Assembly: GCA_900542165.1 (NCBI GenBank)
Contig: UQMM01000008.1
Location: 1 to 64,000 of the forward strand
Length of the DNA stretch: 64,000 bases
Reading direction: 5' to 3'
From: an uncultured Collinsella sp.
GTDB taxonomy: Bacteria > Actinomycetota > Coriobacteriia > Coriobacteriales > Coriobacteriaceae
Shown: positions 10,169-18,672 of the stretch, piece by piece
Layout of the letters: each line of letters starts with the position of its first letter
Position numbering within the stretch: the first letter of the stretch is position 1
Program-made: the position numbers and the translations under genes
Notes under the pieces: model-generated
The model's input: only the letters and a program-made list of their open reading frames with translations
Database searches by the model: none
Told to the model about the DNA's origin: nothing

Positions 10169-11075
10169 CGTGGGCTACTCCTTCAAAGAGGCAATCAGCC
10201 ACTTCTTCCGTAACTGGACTACCTCGCTCGGCGCCGTCATCACGATCTTCCTTTCGCTGTTTATCATCGGCCTGTTCATCATGGGCTCCGCGATGCTGAA
10301 CTCCGTGATCGGCACTGTCGAGGATCAGGTTGTCATCAACGCGTTCATTAGCGATGACGCCGATCAGGCCGATGTTCAGGCTTTTGAGGCCGAGCTTAAG
10401 ACGTGGAATAACGTCAAGTCCGTGACCTATAAGGACAAGGACGACGCGCTGGCCGAGTACACGAGCAAGATGTCGGGTAACGCCGACGCTACCATGAGCG
10501 CGCTCGACGGTCAGAACCCGCTGCCGGCTTCGTTTGCAATTGAGATGGACGATCCGTCCAAGGTCGAGAGCACGGCCCAGAAGCTCAAGAAGAACGCCGA
10601 TTTTCAGAAGATCGCGGACGACGGCGACGTCAACGCGAGCGTGCTGTACGGCCAGGAGGAAGTGAGCCGCCTGTTCCAGGTGACCAACTACATCCGCATC
10701 GCCGCCGTGGTACTCGTTGGCCTTCTGACCTTTATCGCATTCATCTTCATCAACAACACGATTCGCCTGTCCATCACGGCGCGTCGTCGTGAGATTGCGA
10801 TTATGCGTCTGGTCGGCGCCAGCAACGGCTTCATTCGCGGCCCGTTTATCACCGAGGGCGTACTGCAGGCCATTTTGGGCTCGCTGCTTTCCATCGGTGT
10901 TCTGGAGCTGCTGCGCAATCTGATGATTCCGCGTCTGCAGGAGAGCATCGGCTGGATGTCGTTTGCCCTGCCGATGCAGTACTACCTGGTGACCTATGCT
11001 GCGCTGATTCTGGTCGGCGTGATTATCGGTCTCTTTGGTTCTGCCATCGCCATGCGCCGCTACCTGCGCGTGTAG
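10155..11075 (+). CDS. ftsX: Cell division permease-like protein FtsX
   Basis: A 306-residue membrane protein of the FtsX type: one N-terminal transmembrane helix (about residues 22-47), a large extracellular domain (about 50-180, with the PLPASFAIEM segment typical of FtsX) and three C-terminal helices (about 180-300) with the RREIAIMRLVGAS coupling motif that contacts the ATPase. It acts with FtsE at the septum to transmit a conformational signal to peptidoglycan hydrolases. The ATG is inside ftsE, preceded by GGGGAGG, giving translational coupling. The operon ends at the terminator near 11099. Confidence 0.95.
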   Translation: MAPTNVGYSFKEAISHFFRNWTTSLGAVITIFLSLFIIGLFIMGSAMLNSVIGTVEDQVVINAFISDDADQADVQAFEAELKTWNNVKSVTYKDKDDALAEYTSKMSGNADATMSALDGQNPLPASFAIEMDDPSKVESTAQKLKKNADFQKIADDGDVNASVLYGQEEVSRLFQVTNYIRIAAVVLVGLLTFIAFIFINNTIRLSITARRREIAIMRLVGASNGFIRGPFITEGVLQAILGSLLSIGVLELLRNLMIPRLQESIGWMSFALPMQYYLVTYAALILVGVIIGLFGSAIAMRRYLRV

Positions 11076-11098
11076 GCATGCCTGGAATTCACCCTTCC

Positions 11099-11133
11099 AA
11101 CGGGTCGTCTCTTATGGGGCGGCCCGTTTTTTT
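11099..11133 (+). terminator. Terminator after ftsEX
   Basis: AACGGGTCG pairs with CGGCCCGTT (G-T allowed) across an 11-base inner region, followed by a run of seven T. Confidence 0.85.
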
Positions 11134-11165
11134 GATCCCTAGGGGACGGCAGGAAAGCGAATCAT
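11134..11165. repeat. Half copy of the GATCCG...GGGGACGGAGG palindrome
   Basis: The words TGATCCCTAGGGGACGG and CAGGAAAGCGAATCA match, with substitutions, the right half of the full palindrome at 41881-41942. It lies directly after the ftsEX terminator. Confidence 0.4.
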
Positions 11166-11210
11166 TTGGGTAGACTCTTTGGAGTTCGCAATCGATAGCT
11201 AGGAGGCGCC

Positions 11211-13346
11211 ATGGGGCGCAATAACAAGCATAAGCGTGGAGCTCGCAATAAGCGCGGGCCGGTGCGCAGCGAACGCCGTCCGAGCCTGACCGGGCGCGTG
11301 CAGCTCCATGAGCATGGCGCCTATGTCATAACCGAGAGCGGCGACTACAAGGTTATGGGCTGCGGTAAGCGCGAGATCATGGATGGCGATACCGTTGCCG
11401 TGAGTATTAAGAACAGCCCGCACGGTGAGCGGCGCGCCGTGATCGAAGGCGTGGTTGAGCGCGCAGCCATAAGCGTGGTGGGTACGTACCAGACCGCTGG
11501 TCCGCTCGGTGTGATCGAGCCGCTCGATTCGCGCCTGAAGGCCGACTTCTTCATTCTGCCCGAGGATACCTCGGCGGATCGTCTGGGCGTCCACCCGGGT
11601 GATGCCGTTGTCGCGCGCATTTTGACCTACCCGACGCGCCTGGAATCGGGCACCGTGACGATCGAACGCCGCATTGGCGGAGATGACGCGCCCGATTTGG
11701 GCGTTCAATATGTGATGGCGCGTTATGGCTATACCGATAGCTATCCCGAGGCCGCGCTGGACGAGGCCGAGGGGCTTTCGCTCGATGTGTCCGCGGCGCT
11801 TAAGGACCCGCTCCGCCGCGATCTGCGCGACCGCTTTGTCATCACGATCGACCCGGTCGACGCGCGCGACTTTGACGATGCCATTTCGCTTGAGCGCACG
11901 CCCGAGGGTGGCTACAAGCTGGGTGTGCATATCGCTGACGTTTCTCACTATGTGGCTTGGGACGGGTATATCGATCTTGAGGCTCGCCATCGTACGACAT
12001 CGGTGTATCTGGCCGATCGCGTGCTTCCCATGCTGCCCGAACGCCTGTCCTGTGACCTGTGTTCGCTTCGCCCTGACGAGGACCGTCTTGCGTTTACCGT
12101 CGATATCGAGCTCGATGCGCAGGGTCGCGTGCGGCATTACGATCCGTACCCCAGCGTGATTCGCTCGCGTGTGCGTATGGACTATGACGGCGCCGAGGCG
12201 CTGCTGGTGCGTGCCGGCGCGGTTGAGTATTCGGTGCTGGAGGGTGCAGCCGAGGATGTTGCGGCTGCCGAGACCTCGCGCGAGGAAGCGCTTGAGCGCG
12301 GTCTTGCGTGCGAGGAGACCGCCCGCGGCTACAACATCGACCTCGGCGATTTCCTTGTCGCCGCCAACGAACTCGCCGAGCTTCGCCGTCGTATTCGTCG
12401 CGCCCGCGGCTCAGTCGATTTTGACACGGCCGAGATTCGCGCTCTATTGGATGAGGACGGAGTGCCCGTGCAGATTGTGGCGCGTGAGCGTTCGTGTGCC
12501 ACGTCGCTTATCGAGGAAGCCATGCTGCTCGCCAACGAGTGCGTTGCAGAGTGGCTGGCGGACCGTGATATCGAGGCCTGCTATCGCGTGCATGAGGATC
12601 CGAGCCCCGATAGCCTGCACGGTGCCGCCGTTGCGCTGGCGCAGCTAGGCATCATCGACGATCGCCGTGCTGCCGGTATTGCCCTGGGGAGTCCCGATGA
12701 GCTGCAGGCCGCAGTCGATGCTGCCGCCGGTACGGCCAACGCACCGCTCGTCAACATGCTGCTTCTGCGCAGCATGCAGCGCGCGCTGTACAAGCCGCGC
12801 AACGAGGGCCACTTTGCGCTCGCCGCGCCGTGCTACTGCCACTTTACGAGTCCCATCCGTCGCTACCCCGATCTGGTGGTGCACCGCGTGCTCAAACTGC
12901 AGTTGGCCTACGAGCAGCTCGGCGGCAAGGACGCCTTGGTCCGTACGCCGCGGCTGATCGGCAAGGGGCGCGAGTCGCTGCCGCGCATTCTGCCGCAGAT
13001 CTGCCGCGCATGCAGCGATGCCGAGCGCGCGGCAGATGCCGCCAGCCATGCGACACAAAAGATCAAGATTGCCCAGTACTATGAGGACCGTCTGGGCGAG
13101 CGCTATGCCGGAACCGTCTCGTGGGTTAGCAGCATGGGCCTCTTTGTGCGCTTGGATCTAACGCAGGTCGAAGGCTTGATTTCGATCAAGAGCCTGGGCA
13201 ACGAGTGGTTCGAGTTCGACGAGGACGCGCTTACGCTGACGGGCGCCGACACGGGGACTCGTTACGAGCTGGGGCAGCGCGTGATTGTCGAGGTCTCGCG
13301 CGTCAATACCACGCGTGGGCACTTGGACTTTAAGCTTATCCATTAG
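11211..13346 (+). CDS. rnr: Ribonuclease R (RNB-family 3'-5' exoribonuclease)
   Basis: A 711-residue exoribonuclease that degrades structured RNA and, with tmRNA-SmpB, faulty mRNA. A basic N-terminus (about residues 1-30) precedes cold-shock OB domains (about 30-180). The RNB catalytic domain contains ITIDPVDARDFDDAISLE near residue 225, with the metal-binding Asp residues, and GVHIADVSHYV; the later TSPIRRYPDLVVHR near 545 is also typical. A C-terminal S1 domain includes GTVSWVSSMGLFVRL near residue 635. The helix-turn-helix found at the start of E. coli RNase R is not evident. TAGGAGG lies 6 bases before the ATG. It stands alone; smpB is 4 kb downstream. Confidence 0.94.
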   Translation: MGRNNKHKRGARNKRGPVRSERRPSLTGRVQLHEHGAYVITESGDYKVMGCGKREIMDGDTVAVSIKNSPHGERRAVIEGVVERAAISVVGTYQTAGPLGVIEPLDSRLKADFFILPEDTSADRLGVHPGDAVVARILTYPTRLESGTVTIERRIGGDDAPDLGVQYVMARYGYTDSYPEAALDEAEGLSLDVSAALKDPLRRDLRDRFVITIDPVDARDFDDAISLERTPEGGYKLGVHIADVSHYVAWDGYIDLEARHRTTSVYLADRVLPMLPERLSCDLCSLRPDEDRLAFTVDIELDAQGRVRHYDPYPSVIRSRVRMDYDGAEALLVRAGAVEYSVLEGAAEDVAAAETSREEALERGLACEETARGYNIDLGDFLVAANELAELRRRIRRARGSVDFDTAEIRALLDEDGVPVQIVARERSCATSLIEEAMLLANECVAEWLADRDIEACYRVHEDPSPDSLHGAAVALAQLGIIDDRRAAGIALGSPDELQAAVDAAAGTANAPLVNMLLLRSMQRALYKPRNEGHFALAAPCYCHFTSPIRRYPDLVVHRVLKLQLAYEQLGGKDALVRTPRLIGKGRESLPRILPQICRACSDAERAADAASHATQKIKIAQYYEDRLGERYAGTVSWVSSMGLFVRLDLTQVEGLISIKSLGNEWFEFDEDALTLTGADTGTRYELGQRVIVEVSRVNTTRGHLDFKLIH

Positions 13347-13375
13347 CCAAATCCCGACTCATGGTGGGGGAGCGG

Positions 13376-13402
13376 AGGGCGGCCTTTCGGGACCGCCCTT
13401 TG
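13376..13402 (+). terminator. Terminator-like hairpin after rnr
   Basis: AGGGCGG pairs with CCGCCCT around a 9-base loop, followed by TTGCATTT, a weak T tract. Confidence 0.6.
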
Positions 13403-13468
13403 CATTTGAATCGTGGCTACCTTGCCGTCTGCTCGGCCGCCCGCTTACCTGCTATTTGAGAGGTAGAA

Positions 13469-13502
13469 CCTACCAAAATAAACCTGTCCCTTTTTGGCAG
13501 GT
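13469..13502. repeat. Short CTGCCAAA-type hairpin repeat
   Basis: ACCTACCAAAA pairs with TTTTTGGCAGGT around a loop containing AAACCTGTCCC. The match with 1381-1411 includes the loop, so these are copies of one element. It lies just before the recombinase gene. Confidence 0.6.
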
Positions 13503-13523
13503 TTACAAGAAAGCGGGGATGAG

Positions 13524-14129
13524 ATGGCGACGGTGTACGGTTATGCGCGGGTGAGTTCGCGCGATCAGAATCTTAATCGGCAGCTGGATGCGCTGGGCGC
13601 CTATGGCGTGGGCTCAGCGAATATTTATGCCGACCATGCGAGCGGCAAGGACTTCGATCGACCGCGTTATCGCGAGCTGCTGCACGTTCTGGGAGACGGG
13701 GACGTGCTGGTGGTGCTTTCTATCGACCGACTTGGTCGTAATTACTCCGAGATTCTTGAGGAATGGCGGCGCATTACCAAGGAGCTCGGGGTTGCCATTG
13801 TGGTGTTGGACATGCCATTGCTTGACACGCGTGTCAGGGCCAGCGGCGCGCCGGATGTGACCAACACCCTGATTGTCGATATTGTGCTGCAACTGCTGAG
13901 CTACGTGGCGCAGGTGGAACGCGAGAATATCCATCGGCGCCAGGCGGAGGGAATTGCAGCGGCGCGGGCGCGAGGGGTCCGTTTCGGTCGACCTCGCAAG
14001 CCGTGCCCTCCTCAGTTTGAGCTAGTGCGCGATAGCTATGAGGCAGGCGATATTACCCGCAGCCAGGCAGCAAAGTGCCTGGGCGTGTGCGTGGGGACGT
14101 TTGATCGCTGGATGCGCGAGGCGGGGTAG
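13524..14129 (+). CDS. Serine recombinase (Pin/Hin-type resolvase-invertase)
   Basis: A 201-residue small serine recombinase. The N-terminal catalytic domain starts with YGYARVSSRDQN (nucleophilic Ser near residue 10) and has the conserved IDRLGRNY near residue 70; a long helix with ERENIHRRQAEGIAAARARG leads to a C-terminal helix-turn-helix DNA-binding domain (about 160-200, ITRSQAAKCLGVCVGTFDRWM). Such enzymes invert or excise DNA between short crossover sites. I see no phage, transposon or obvious invertible segment next to it, so its substrate is unknown. The ATG at 13524 with GGGGATGAG upstream is preferred to an earlier in-frame start that would add 10 residues from the repeat. Confidence 0.9.
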   Translation: MATVYGYARVSSRDQNLNRQLDALGAYGVGSANIYADHASGKDFDRPRYRELLHVLGDGDVLVVLSIDRLGRNYSEILEEWRRITKELGVAIVVLDMPLLDTRVRASGAPDVTNTLIVDIVLQLLSYVAQVERENIHRRQAEGIAAARARGVRFGRPRKPCPPQFELVRDSYEAGDITRSQAAKCLGVCVGTFDRWMREAG

Positions 14130-14234
14130 GGGTTTGCGTCGCCTTGTCGCTTCCTGTTGCGATTCAAATTTTGATACGGTGACGATGTCATTTGGGGCTA
14201 CACTCGCTGATATTCAAAAAAAGGAGGTTGGCCC

Positions 14235-14816
14235 TTGGCGCGCGTAAAACAAATAATCGGATGGACCGCGATCGTTCTGTTCGCTGCAACGCTGGCGGGC
14301 ATCTGGGTGCTGACGGAGCAAAATGCGGTGGAGACGTCGTTGCTGAGCGAGTCCACCGCGCGTGTGGTGGAGGGTCAGGCTACGGGCGTTCAGGCCGCCG
14401 ATGCCACGGGTGAAGCCCAGACGGAGAACGGAATGACCGGGGGCACCGATTCGGCTGCCTCGAATGTCCGGTCTGGCCGACTTGCTTCCATTCGCATGTG
14501 GATGGGCGCAAACGTCCGTCGCGTTGCCCATACCGTAGAGTTTTTCTTCGTCGGATTGTTCGCCTCGGTGATCGTGGCTTGCTTTTCCAGGCGTCCGTGG
14601 AGCGTGTGCTCCCGTTGCGTGCCCGTATTGCTCTTTTGCGCCGCCTGCTCCGTTGGCGATCAGGTACATAAGATCTTTGTTCCCGGCAGGCATTTCGACG
14701 TTATCGATTTAGGATTCGATGCTGCGGGCTATATCACCGCCATGCTGTTGGTATTGCTGGCAGCGGCGTTGGTGCGCCATGCGACTCGGCCGATCGGCGC
14801 CCATGCGAGGCGCTAG
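14235..14816 (+). CDS. VanZ-like membrane protein
   Basis: A 193-residue membrane protein, TTG start at 14235 with AAGGAGG 9 bases upstream. One helix near residues 8-27 is followed by a polar loop of about 65 residues, then three helices (about 98-117, 126-142 and 165-185). The motifs RRVAHTVEFFFVGL and GDQVHKIFVPGRHFDVIDLGFDAAG match the VanZ-family pattern (HxxEF, DExHQxFVPGRxxxxxDVxxNxxG). VanZ confers low-level teicoplanin resistance in enterococci, but most family members have no known role. The polar insertion after helix 1 is rich in Thr, Gly and Ala. No vancomycin-resistance genes are nearby. Confidence 0.75.
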   Translation: MARVKQIIGWTAIVLFAATLAGIWVLTEQNAVETSLLSESTARVVEGQATGVQAADATGEAQTENGMTGGTDSAASNVRSGRLASIRMWMGANVRRVAHTVEFFFVGLFASVIVACFSRRPWSVCSRCVPVLLFCAACSVGDQVHKIFVPGRHFDVIDLGFDAAGYITAMLLVLLAAALVRHATRPIGAHARR

Positions 14817-14938
14817 CCTTAAGACGAGACATCGCGACTGCCTATGCTTCGACATTGACTACAATAACGGCTGCAATCGCGAGCGGTCGTCGATGTGCAG
14901 TTTTCCATACACCTGTTTTCTCTAAGAAAGGAAATCCC

Positions 14939-15298
14939 ATGGCGGTATTGTTTGTTGAATATCCCAAGTGCTCGACCTGTAAGAAGGCCAAGGCATGGCT
15001 GGACGAACATGGGGTAGAGTATATCGACCGCGATATCGTTTTGGACAATCCCACGGTTGATGAGCTTGCGACCTGGATTGCTCGTTCGGGGCTGCCGGTG
15101 CGGCGCTTCTTTAATTCGTCGGGCATGAAATATCGAGAGCTGGGCCTGAAGGCGCGTCTGGATGCGGGCATGACGGATCGGGAGTGCTACGAGCTGCTGG
15201 CGACCGACGGCATGCTGGTCAAGCGTCCGCTGCTGGTGGGCGACGACTTTGCGATTCCCGGCTTTAGGGAAGCGGCTTGGGCCGAGGCGTTGCTGTAG
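14939..15298 (+). CDS. ArsC/Spx-family thioredoxin-fold protein
   Basis: A 119-residue protein of the arsenate reductase/Spx superfamily. The N-terminal CxxC (YPKCSTCKKAKAWL, residues about 9-20) and central GLPVRRFFNSSGMKYRELGL with MLVKRPLLV near residue 95 follow the YffB/ArsC pattern. Members act as thiol-dependent reductases or as stress regulators that bind RNA polymerase; the RPLL segment fits the reductase-like YffB branch. No arsenic genes adjoin it. AAGGAAA precedes the ATG by 5 bases. It converges with the gene at 15371. Confidence 0.88.
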   Translation: MAVLFVEYPKCSTCKKAKAWLDEHGVEYIDRDIVLDNPTVDELATWIARSGLPVRRFFNSSGMKYRELGLKARLDAGMTDRECYELLATDGMLVKRPLLVGDDFAIPGFREAAWAEALL

Positions 15299-15370
15299 CG
15301 GCTGCGGAAAGTGCGACCCGTTTTGAGTGACCGGGGTGGGATGTGTTTTCCATTGGCGGGCTTGCTCGGC

Positions 15371-15781
15371 TCAATCCTCGAGCTGTGCCCATTCGTGCGG
15401 ATCGTAGACCTTTACGTGTTTGTTGGGCTTGCCGCTCCAGTACTCCTCGTCCATAAAGGGCAGATATGCCTGAACGCCGGGGCAGATAAAGGGAATCCGC
15501 TGCTGTTGCAGTCGCTCGCGCTGGCGCTGCTCCAGGTGCGCCTCGGATATGACGGTCGGCATACCGGACAGCTCGACGAGGCTTGCCTGGATTCGCTTAA
15601 GGTCGGGGAGTCCCGCGTGCCATGACACCCGCATGATCAAAAAGGATGCACGGCGGTATTTTGCCTGCATCACCGTGATGGCGGGGCGCAGTGTGGGATG
15701 GATTTTGTCCCGTTCGGGCCAAAGGTCAGCAGTGATCTCGAGGCCCAGGGTCTCCCATAGGTAATCAAGCTCTTCGTCCAT
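15371..15781 (-). CDS. MarR-like N-terminal-module protein, function unknown
   Basis: A 136-residue soluble protein. GAGG lies 6 bases before the ATG at 15781. The pattern of a hydrophobic block (SFLIMRVSW), a Pro-Val segment (GMPTVISEAHLEQRQRERL) and then QQRIPFICPGVQAYLPFMD resembles the N-terminal module of proteins often annotated as MarR-like regulators, in which a DNA-binding domain normally follows. No helix-turn-helix is visible here, so it may be a stand-alone module. It ends with TGA, one of few in the window. The opposite strand has a shorter open frame with no ribosome binding site, which I consider a shadow. Confidence 0.6.
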   Translation of the reverse strand: MDEELDYLWETLGLEITADLWPERDKIHPTLRPAITVMQAKYRRASFLIMRVSWHAGLPDLKRIQASLVELSGMPTVISEAHLEQRQRERLQQQRIPFICPGVQAYLPFMDEEYWSGKPNKHVKVYDPHEWAQLED

Positions 15782-15973
15782 GGTGCCTCGATTTCCGTGC
15801 AATGATGACGGTTCGATTGTGCCATCAGCCGTGAGTGCTGCATTGTTGTAATCTACCAGCGGTAGATGTGGGATGTTTTACGGGCTTTGACGCCGTAGGT
15901 GTCGCTGGTGCTTCACAGGTCCTTCACGTGTTGGCCGTATTTGACTGAATTTCAAAAAAGTCAAAATTAGGGC

Positions 15974-16002
15974 TTGCGTCACGACGGGACTTCCCGTATA
16001 TT
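15974..16002 (+). promoter_or_regulatory. Promoter of the tRNA pair
   Basis: TTGCGT at 15974-15979 and TATATT at 15997-16002 are spaced by 17 bases and lie 45 bases before the first tRNA. Confidence 0.7.
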
Positions 16003-16046
16003 TCTTTCTTGCGCAAAGGCACAGCCGAGCGCAGCGATGCAGTCAT

Positions 16047-16120
16047 TGGGATGTCGTCTAATGGCAGGACAGCGGATTCTGGTTCCGTCAATGGGGGTTC
16101 GACTCCCTCCATCCCAGCCA
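16047..16120 (+). tRNA. tRNA-Gln (anticodon CTG)
   Basis: TGGGATG pairs with CATCCCA in the acceptor stem, the anticodon stem GCGGA/TCCGT encloses loop TTCTGGT with anticodon CTG, and the T-arm contains GGTTCGACTCC. The CCA end is encoded (16118-16120). It reads the CAG codon. Confidence 0.95.
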
Positions 16121-16137
16121 TTGCATTTGCTACATAT

Positions 16138-16214
16138 GGCCCGTTCGTCTAGCGGTTTAGGACGCCGCCCTCTCAAGGCGGAGATCACCAGTTCGAATCT
16201 GGTACGGGCTACCA
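16138..16214 (+). tRNA. tRNA-Glu (anticodon CTC)
   Basis: GGCCCGT and ACGGGCT form the acceptor stem (one G-T pair), CCGCC/GGCGG encloses loop CTCTCAA with anticodon CTC, and the T-arm has AGTTCGAATCT. CCA is encoded (16212-16214). It reads GAG and shares a transcript with tRNA-Gln. Confidence 0.95.
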
Positions 16215-16224
16215 AAATTGAACG

Positions 16225-16252
16225 CCCGGGCCTCGAAAGAGACCCGGGTTTT
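16225..16252 (+). terminator. Terminator after the tRNA operon
   Basis: CCCGGG-CTC and GAG-CCCGGG pair around a GAAA tetraloop, followed by TTTT. Confidence 0.88.
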
Positions 16253-16311
16253 GTGTATTGACCGATGTTTAAGGCGCGCGTTGAGTCTGCCGCCCGGACC
16301 GAGGAGTTGTC

Positions 16312-17229
16312 ATGGATCTGCCCATCAGCTTGCAAGACATCACGTATGCCGAGAACTATCTGGCGCAGGGCGACCTGGCTACGGCGACGCCGCTGCTGGA
16401 GCGCCTGGTGGAGCTCGCCGAGGAGTATATCGACGCCGAGTGCAAGACGGAGGAGAAGCGCCAATACTTTAGCTTCGATAGCAAGTTTGAGCGCTTGGCC
16501 TATCGCCGCGTGGAGAAGGATCCGCGCGAGCTCGTGCAGGTCGAGGTGCCGTTTGACCGCCTGTACTCTGATATGGCGTTTGCCTACATTCGCCAGCAGG
16601 ATTATGTGAGCGCTCGTAATACCCTGATGCAGGCTGTGCGTTGGGACCCCATGAACTGCAACTATCGCTTGGATTTGGCCGAGCTGTTCCGCGCACTCGA
16701 AGACAAGCAGGAATGGGCATCGCTCTCGTTTTCGGTGCTGGAGCGTGCAAGCGATGGCAAGTGCGCCGCCCGCGCTTACGCCAATCTGGGACAGTACTTC
16801 TTGGAGCCCGAGACCGAGAACATTTCGGCTGCCGTGGGCTGCGCGCGTCTGGCGCTGCGCCTGGCGCCCAACGATGCGCATACGACGCGCCTGCTCAACA
16901 AGATCCATACTACCTATCCGGATGCCGCCGAGGAGAGCGACGAGCACGTGATGGGCGAGCTGGCGTTGCAGGGCGTTCCGACCTCACCTTCGGCCGAGAT
17001 TGCCATCTGCCTGATTATGTGCGCGACCGATGCTGCAAGCGACGGCGACAAACAGGAGGCGACGCGCCTGACGGTGCGCGCCCGCGACCTGGTGGGCGAG
17101 GAGGCCTGCGCGGCGATTATCAAGCTGGTGCGCGAGAGCGATGCCGAACTCAATGCCGAGCGCAAGGCAAAGCACACGGGTGTCGACAAGGGCGCTGACG
17201 GTGTCAAGGAGGCCGGCGATGCTCAGTAA
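16312..17229 (+). CDS. TPR-repeat protein
   Basis: A 305-residue soluble protein built of helical tetratricopeptide-like repeats; the clearest run from residue 84 onward (RLYSDMAFAYIRQQDYVSARNTL, then the YRLDLAELFRALEDKQEW and AYANLGQYFLE segments). No signal peptide or membrane segment. TPR proteins are scaffolds for protein contacts, so no catalytic role can be given. Its last 11 bases overlap the start of smpB, which suggests co-regulation with trans-translation but does not prove a shared function. Confidence 0.8.
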   Translation: MDLPISLQDITYAENYLAQGDLATATPLLERLVELAEEYIDAECKTEEKRQYFSFDSKFERLAYRRVEKDPRELVQVEVPFDRLYSDMAFAYIRQQDYVSARNTLMQAVRWDPMNCNYRLDLAELFRALEDKQEWASLSFSVLERASDGKCAARAYANLGQYFLEPETENISAAVGCARLALRLAPNDAHTTRLLNKIHTTYPDAAEESDEHVMGELALQGVPTSPSAEIAICLIMCATDAASDGDKQEATRLTVRARDLVGEEACAAIIKLVRESDAELNAERKAKHTGVDKGADGVKEAGDAQ

Positions 17230-17689
17230 GCGCGAGCGCAAGCTCATTTCCAAGAATCGCTCGGCACATCACGAGTACTTTATCGATGAGACGTTTGAGT
17301 GCGGCATTGAACTGAGCGGCACCGAGGTCAAGTCGATTCGCGAGCGCGCCTGCCAGATCACCGATACCTTCGCGCTGATCCGCGGCGGGGAGTGCTGGCT
17401 CGTCGGCCTGCATATCCACCCTTATAGCCATGGTGGCGTGTGGAATCGCGATCCCGATCGTCGGCGTCGTCTGCTGCTGCACCGCAAGGAGATCGACTTT
17501 CTTGACGGCAAACTTCGCAACCGTGGTTATGCGCTGGTTCCGTTGGAGCTCTACTTTAATACGGACGGCCGCGTAAAGCTGCTGCTGGGTCTGGGTCGCG
17601 GCAAGAAGCTCTACGACAAGCGCGAGGACATGGCCAAGCGTGATGTCCAACGCGAGATCGACCGCGCCCTTAAGGAGCGCAACCGCTAG
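17219..17689 (+). CDS. smpB: SsrA-binding protein SmpB
   Basis: A 156-residue OB-fold protein that delivers tmRNA to stalled ribosomes. Conserved marks: NRSAHHEYFIDETFECGIELSGTEVKS-like N-terminus (residues about 12-37), the HIHPYSHG segment near 67, and a basic C-terminal tail (KRDVQREIDRALKERNR) that mimics mRNA in the A site. The ATG overlaps the TPR gene; a longer upstream frame exists but lacks the family start. RNase R, its functional partner, lies upstream. Confidence 0.95.
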   Translation: MLSKRERKLISKNRSAHHEYFIDETFECGIELSGTEVKSIRERACQITDTFALIRGGECWLVGLHIHPYSHGGVWNRDPDRRRRLLLHRKEIDFLDGKLRNRGYALVPLELYFNTDGRVKLLLGLGRGKKLYDKREDMAKRDVQREIDRALKERNR

Positions 17690-17701
17690 GCACTCTGTAT
17701 A

Positions 17702-17768
17702 AGTTGCGGTGGAATACGGACTGTTTTGCCTGTTTGAGGGACTATTCAGTCCCTATTTCACCGCAACT
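17702..17768. repeat. 67-bp palindromic element, copy 1
   Basis: Arms of 22 bases at 17702-17723 and 17747-17768 (AGTTGCGGTG...; ...CACCGCAACT) pair with two mismatches. A second element of exactly 67 bp with almost the same arms lies at 31257-31323. It follows smpB directly. Confidence 0.8.
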
Positions 17769-17895
17769 GCGGGTGTCTCATCTTTCTTACTGTTCTGACA
17801 CATATGTCTCAAAGGCGGCGTCCGTTATGGGTACCGCCTTTTTTGTGGGTACATACATCCATGAGGTTCCAACCCGAGCTAGGGGAGTGATCGTT

Positions 17896-18399
17896 ATGGA
17901 CAAAACTGCGTTCTTTACCATGCCGAGCGGCCTGTACGTGGTGAGCGCCGCGGCAGACGGGCTGCGCGCCGGCTGCGTCATCAACACGGCGGTGCAGGTG
18001 ACGTCCATGCCGCCGCGCATTTCGGTTGCCGTGAACAAGGAAAACGTCACCTCGGGCGTTATCGCATCGGCCAAAGCGTTCGCGCTGACCGTGATCGATC
18101 AGACCGCCGACATGCTCTACATCGGTAACTTTGGGTTCCGCACCAGCAGCGATTACGACAAGTTTGCCAAGTACGAGACCCGCGAGACGGCTCTGGGCAT
18201 GCCCTATGTGCCCGAGCACGCGGCGGCCCTGTTTAGCTGCCGTTTGATTGATACCGTGGATGCGGGCACGCATCTACTGTTTATCGGCGAGGTCGAGGAT
18301 GCCGAGCGCCTGAGCGACGACACGCCGCTCACCTACGATTACTACCATAAGGTCCTGAAGGGCAAGACGCCTCCGAAGGCGTCCTCGTATCAAGGCTAG
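17896..18399 (+). CDS. Flavin reductase-like FMN-binding protein
   Basis: A 167-residue protein of the flavin reductase-like split-barrel family (HpaC/Hrb type): TMPSGLYVVSAAADG near the start, the FMN-contacting stretch VQVTSMPPRISVAVNKEN near residue 35, and FAKYETRETALGMPYVPEHAAALFSC near 100. AGGGGAG lies 7 bases before ATG 17896. The next gene is rubredoxin; in anaerobes this pairing is known as a fused or split high-molecular-weight rubredoxin (NADH:flavin reductase passing electrons to rubredoxin and on to oxygen- or NO-scavenging flavoproteins). A separate promoter lies between the two genes. Confidence 0.85.
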   Translation: MDKTAFFTMPSGLYVVSAAADGLRAGCVINTAVQVTSMPPRISVAVNKENVTSGVIASAKAFALTVIDQTADMLYIGNFGFRTSSDYDKFAKYETRETALGMPYVPEHAAALFSCRLIDTVDAGTHLLFIGEVEDAERLSDDTPLTYDYYHKVLKGKTPPKASSYQG

Positions 18400-18416
18400 A
18401 AATGTTTTAAAAATAC

Positions 18417-18444
18417 TTGCATTATATTATTGAGAATCTATACT
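18417..18444 (+). promoter_or_regulatory. Promoter of rubredoxin gene
   Basis: TTGCAT at 18417-18422 and TATACT at 18439-18444 with a 16-base AT-rich spacer. The spacer includes TATTATTGAGAATC, reminiscent of Fur/PerR boxes, but the match is too loose to call. Confidence 0.65.
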
Positions 18445-18488
18445 AATAGATGAAGTACATCACCAGTCGCGTTCGAGAGGAGAACATC

Positions 18489-18632
18489 ATGGCTGAGGAG
18501 AAGAAGACGTATAAGTTCGTGTGCATCGTTTGTGGCTACGAGGTTGAGGTCGATACGCCCGAGCTGCCCGAGGACTACGTGTGCCCGGTGTGCGGCGTCG
18601 GTCCCGATCAGTTTGAGCTCGTCGAGGAGTAG
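18489..18632 (+). CDS. Rubredoxin-like protein
   Basis: A 47-residue protein with two iron-binding CxxC knuckles, CIVCGYEV near residue 12 and CPVCGVGPDQFELV near residue 33, as in rubredoxins. It carries single electrons via one Fe(Cys)4 centre. GAGGAG precedes the ATG by 7 bases. It has its own promoter and a strong terminator, and lies 89 bases after the flavin reductase gene, its probable electron donor. Confidence 0.92.
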   Translation: MAEEKKTYKFVCIVCGYEVEVDTPELPEDYVCPVCGVGPDQFELVEE

Positions 18633-18672
18633 CTCGTCGGCACACGGCTTGTAGCAACACATAGCTCTGTCC

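Noticed and set aside
15311..15625. A plus-strand protein gene opposite the MarR-like gene
   Set aside because: It lacks a ribosome binding site and its sequence shows no family pattern, while the minus strand has both.
16047..16214. tRNA genes as an integration site for a mobile island
   Set aside because: No integrase or repeated tRNA end is seen near them; the following TPR-smpB genes look like core genome.
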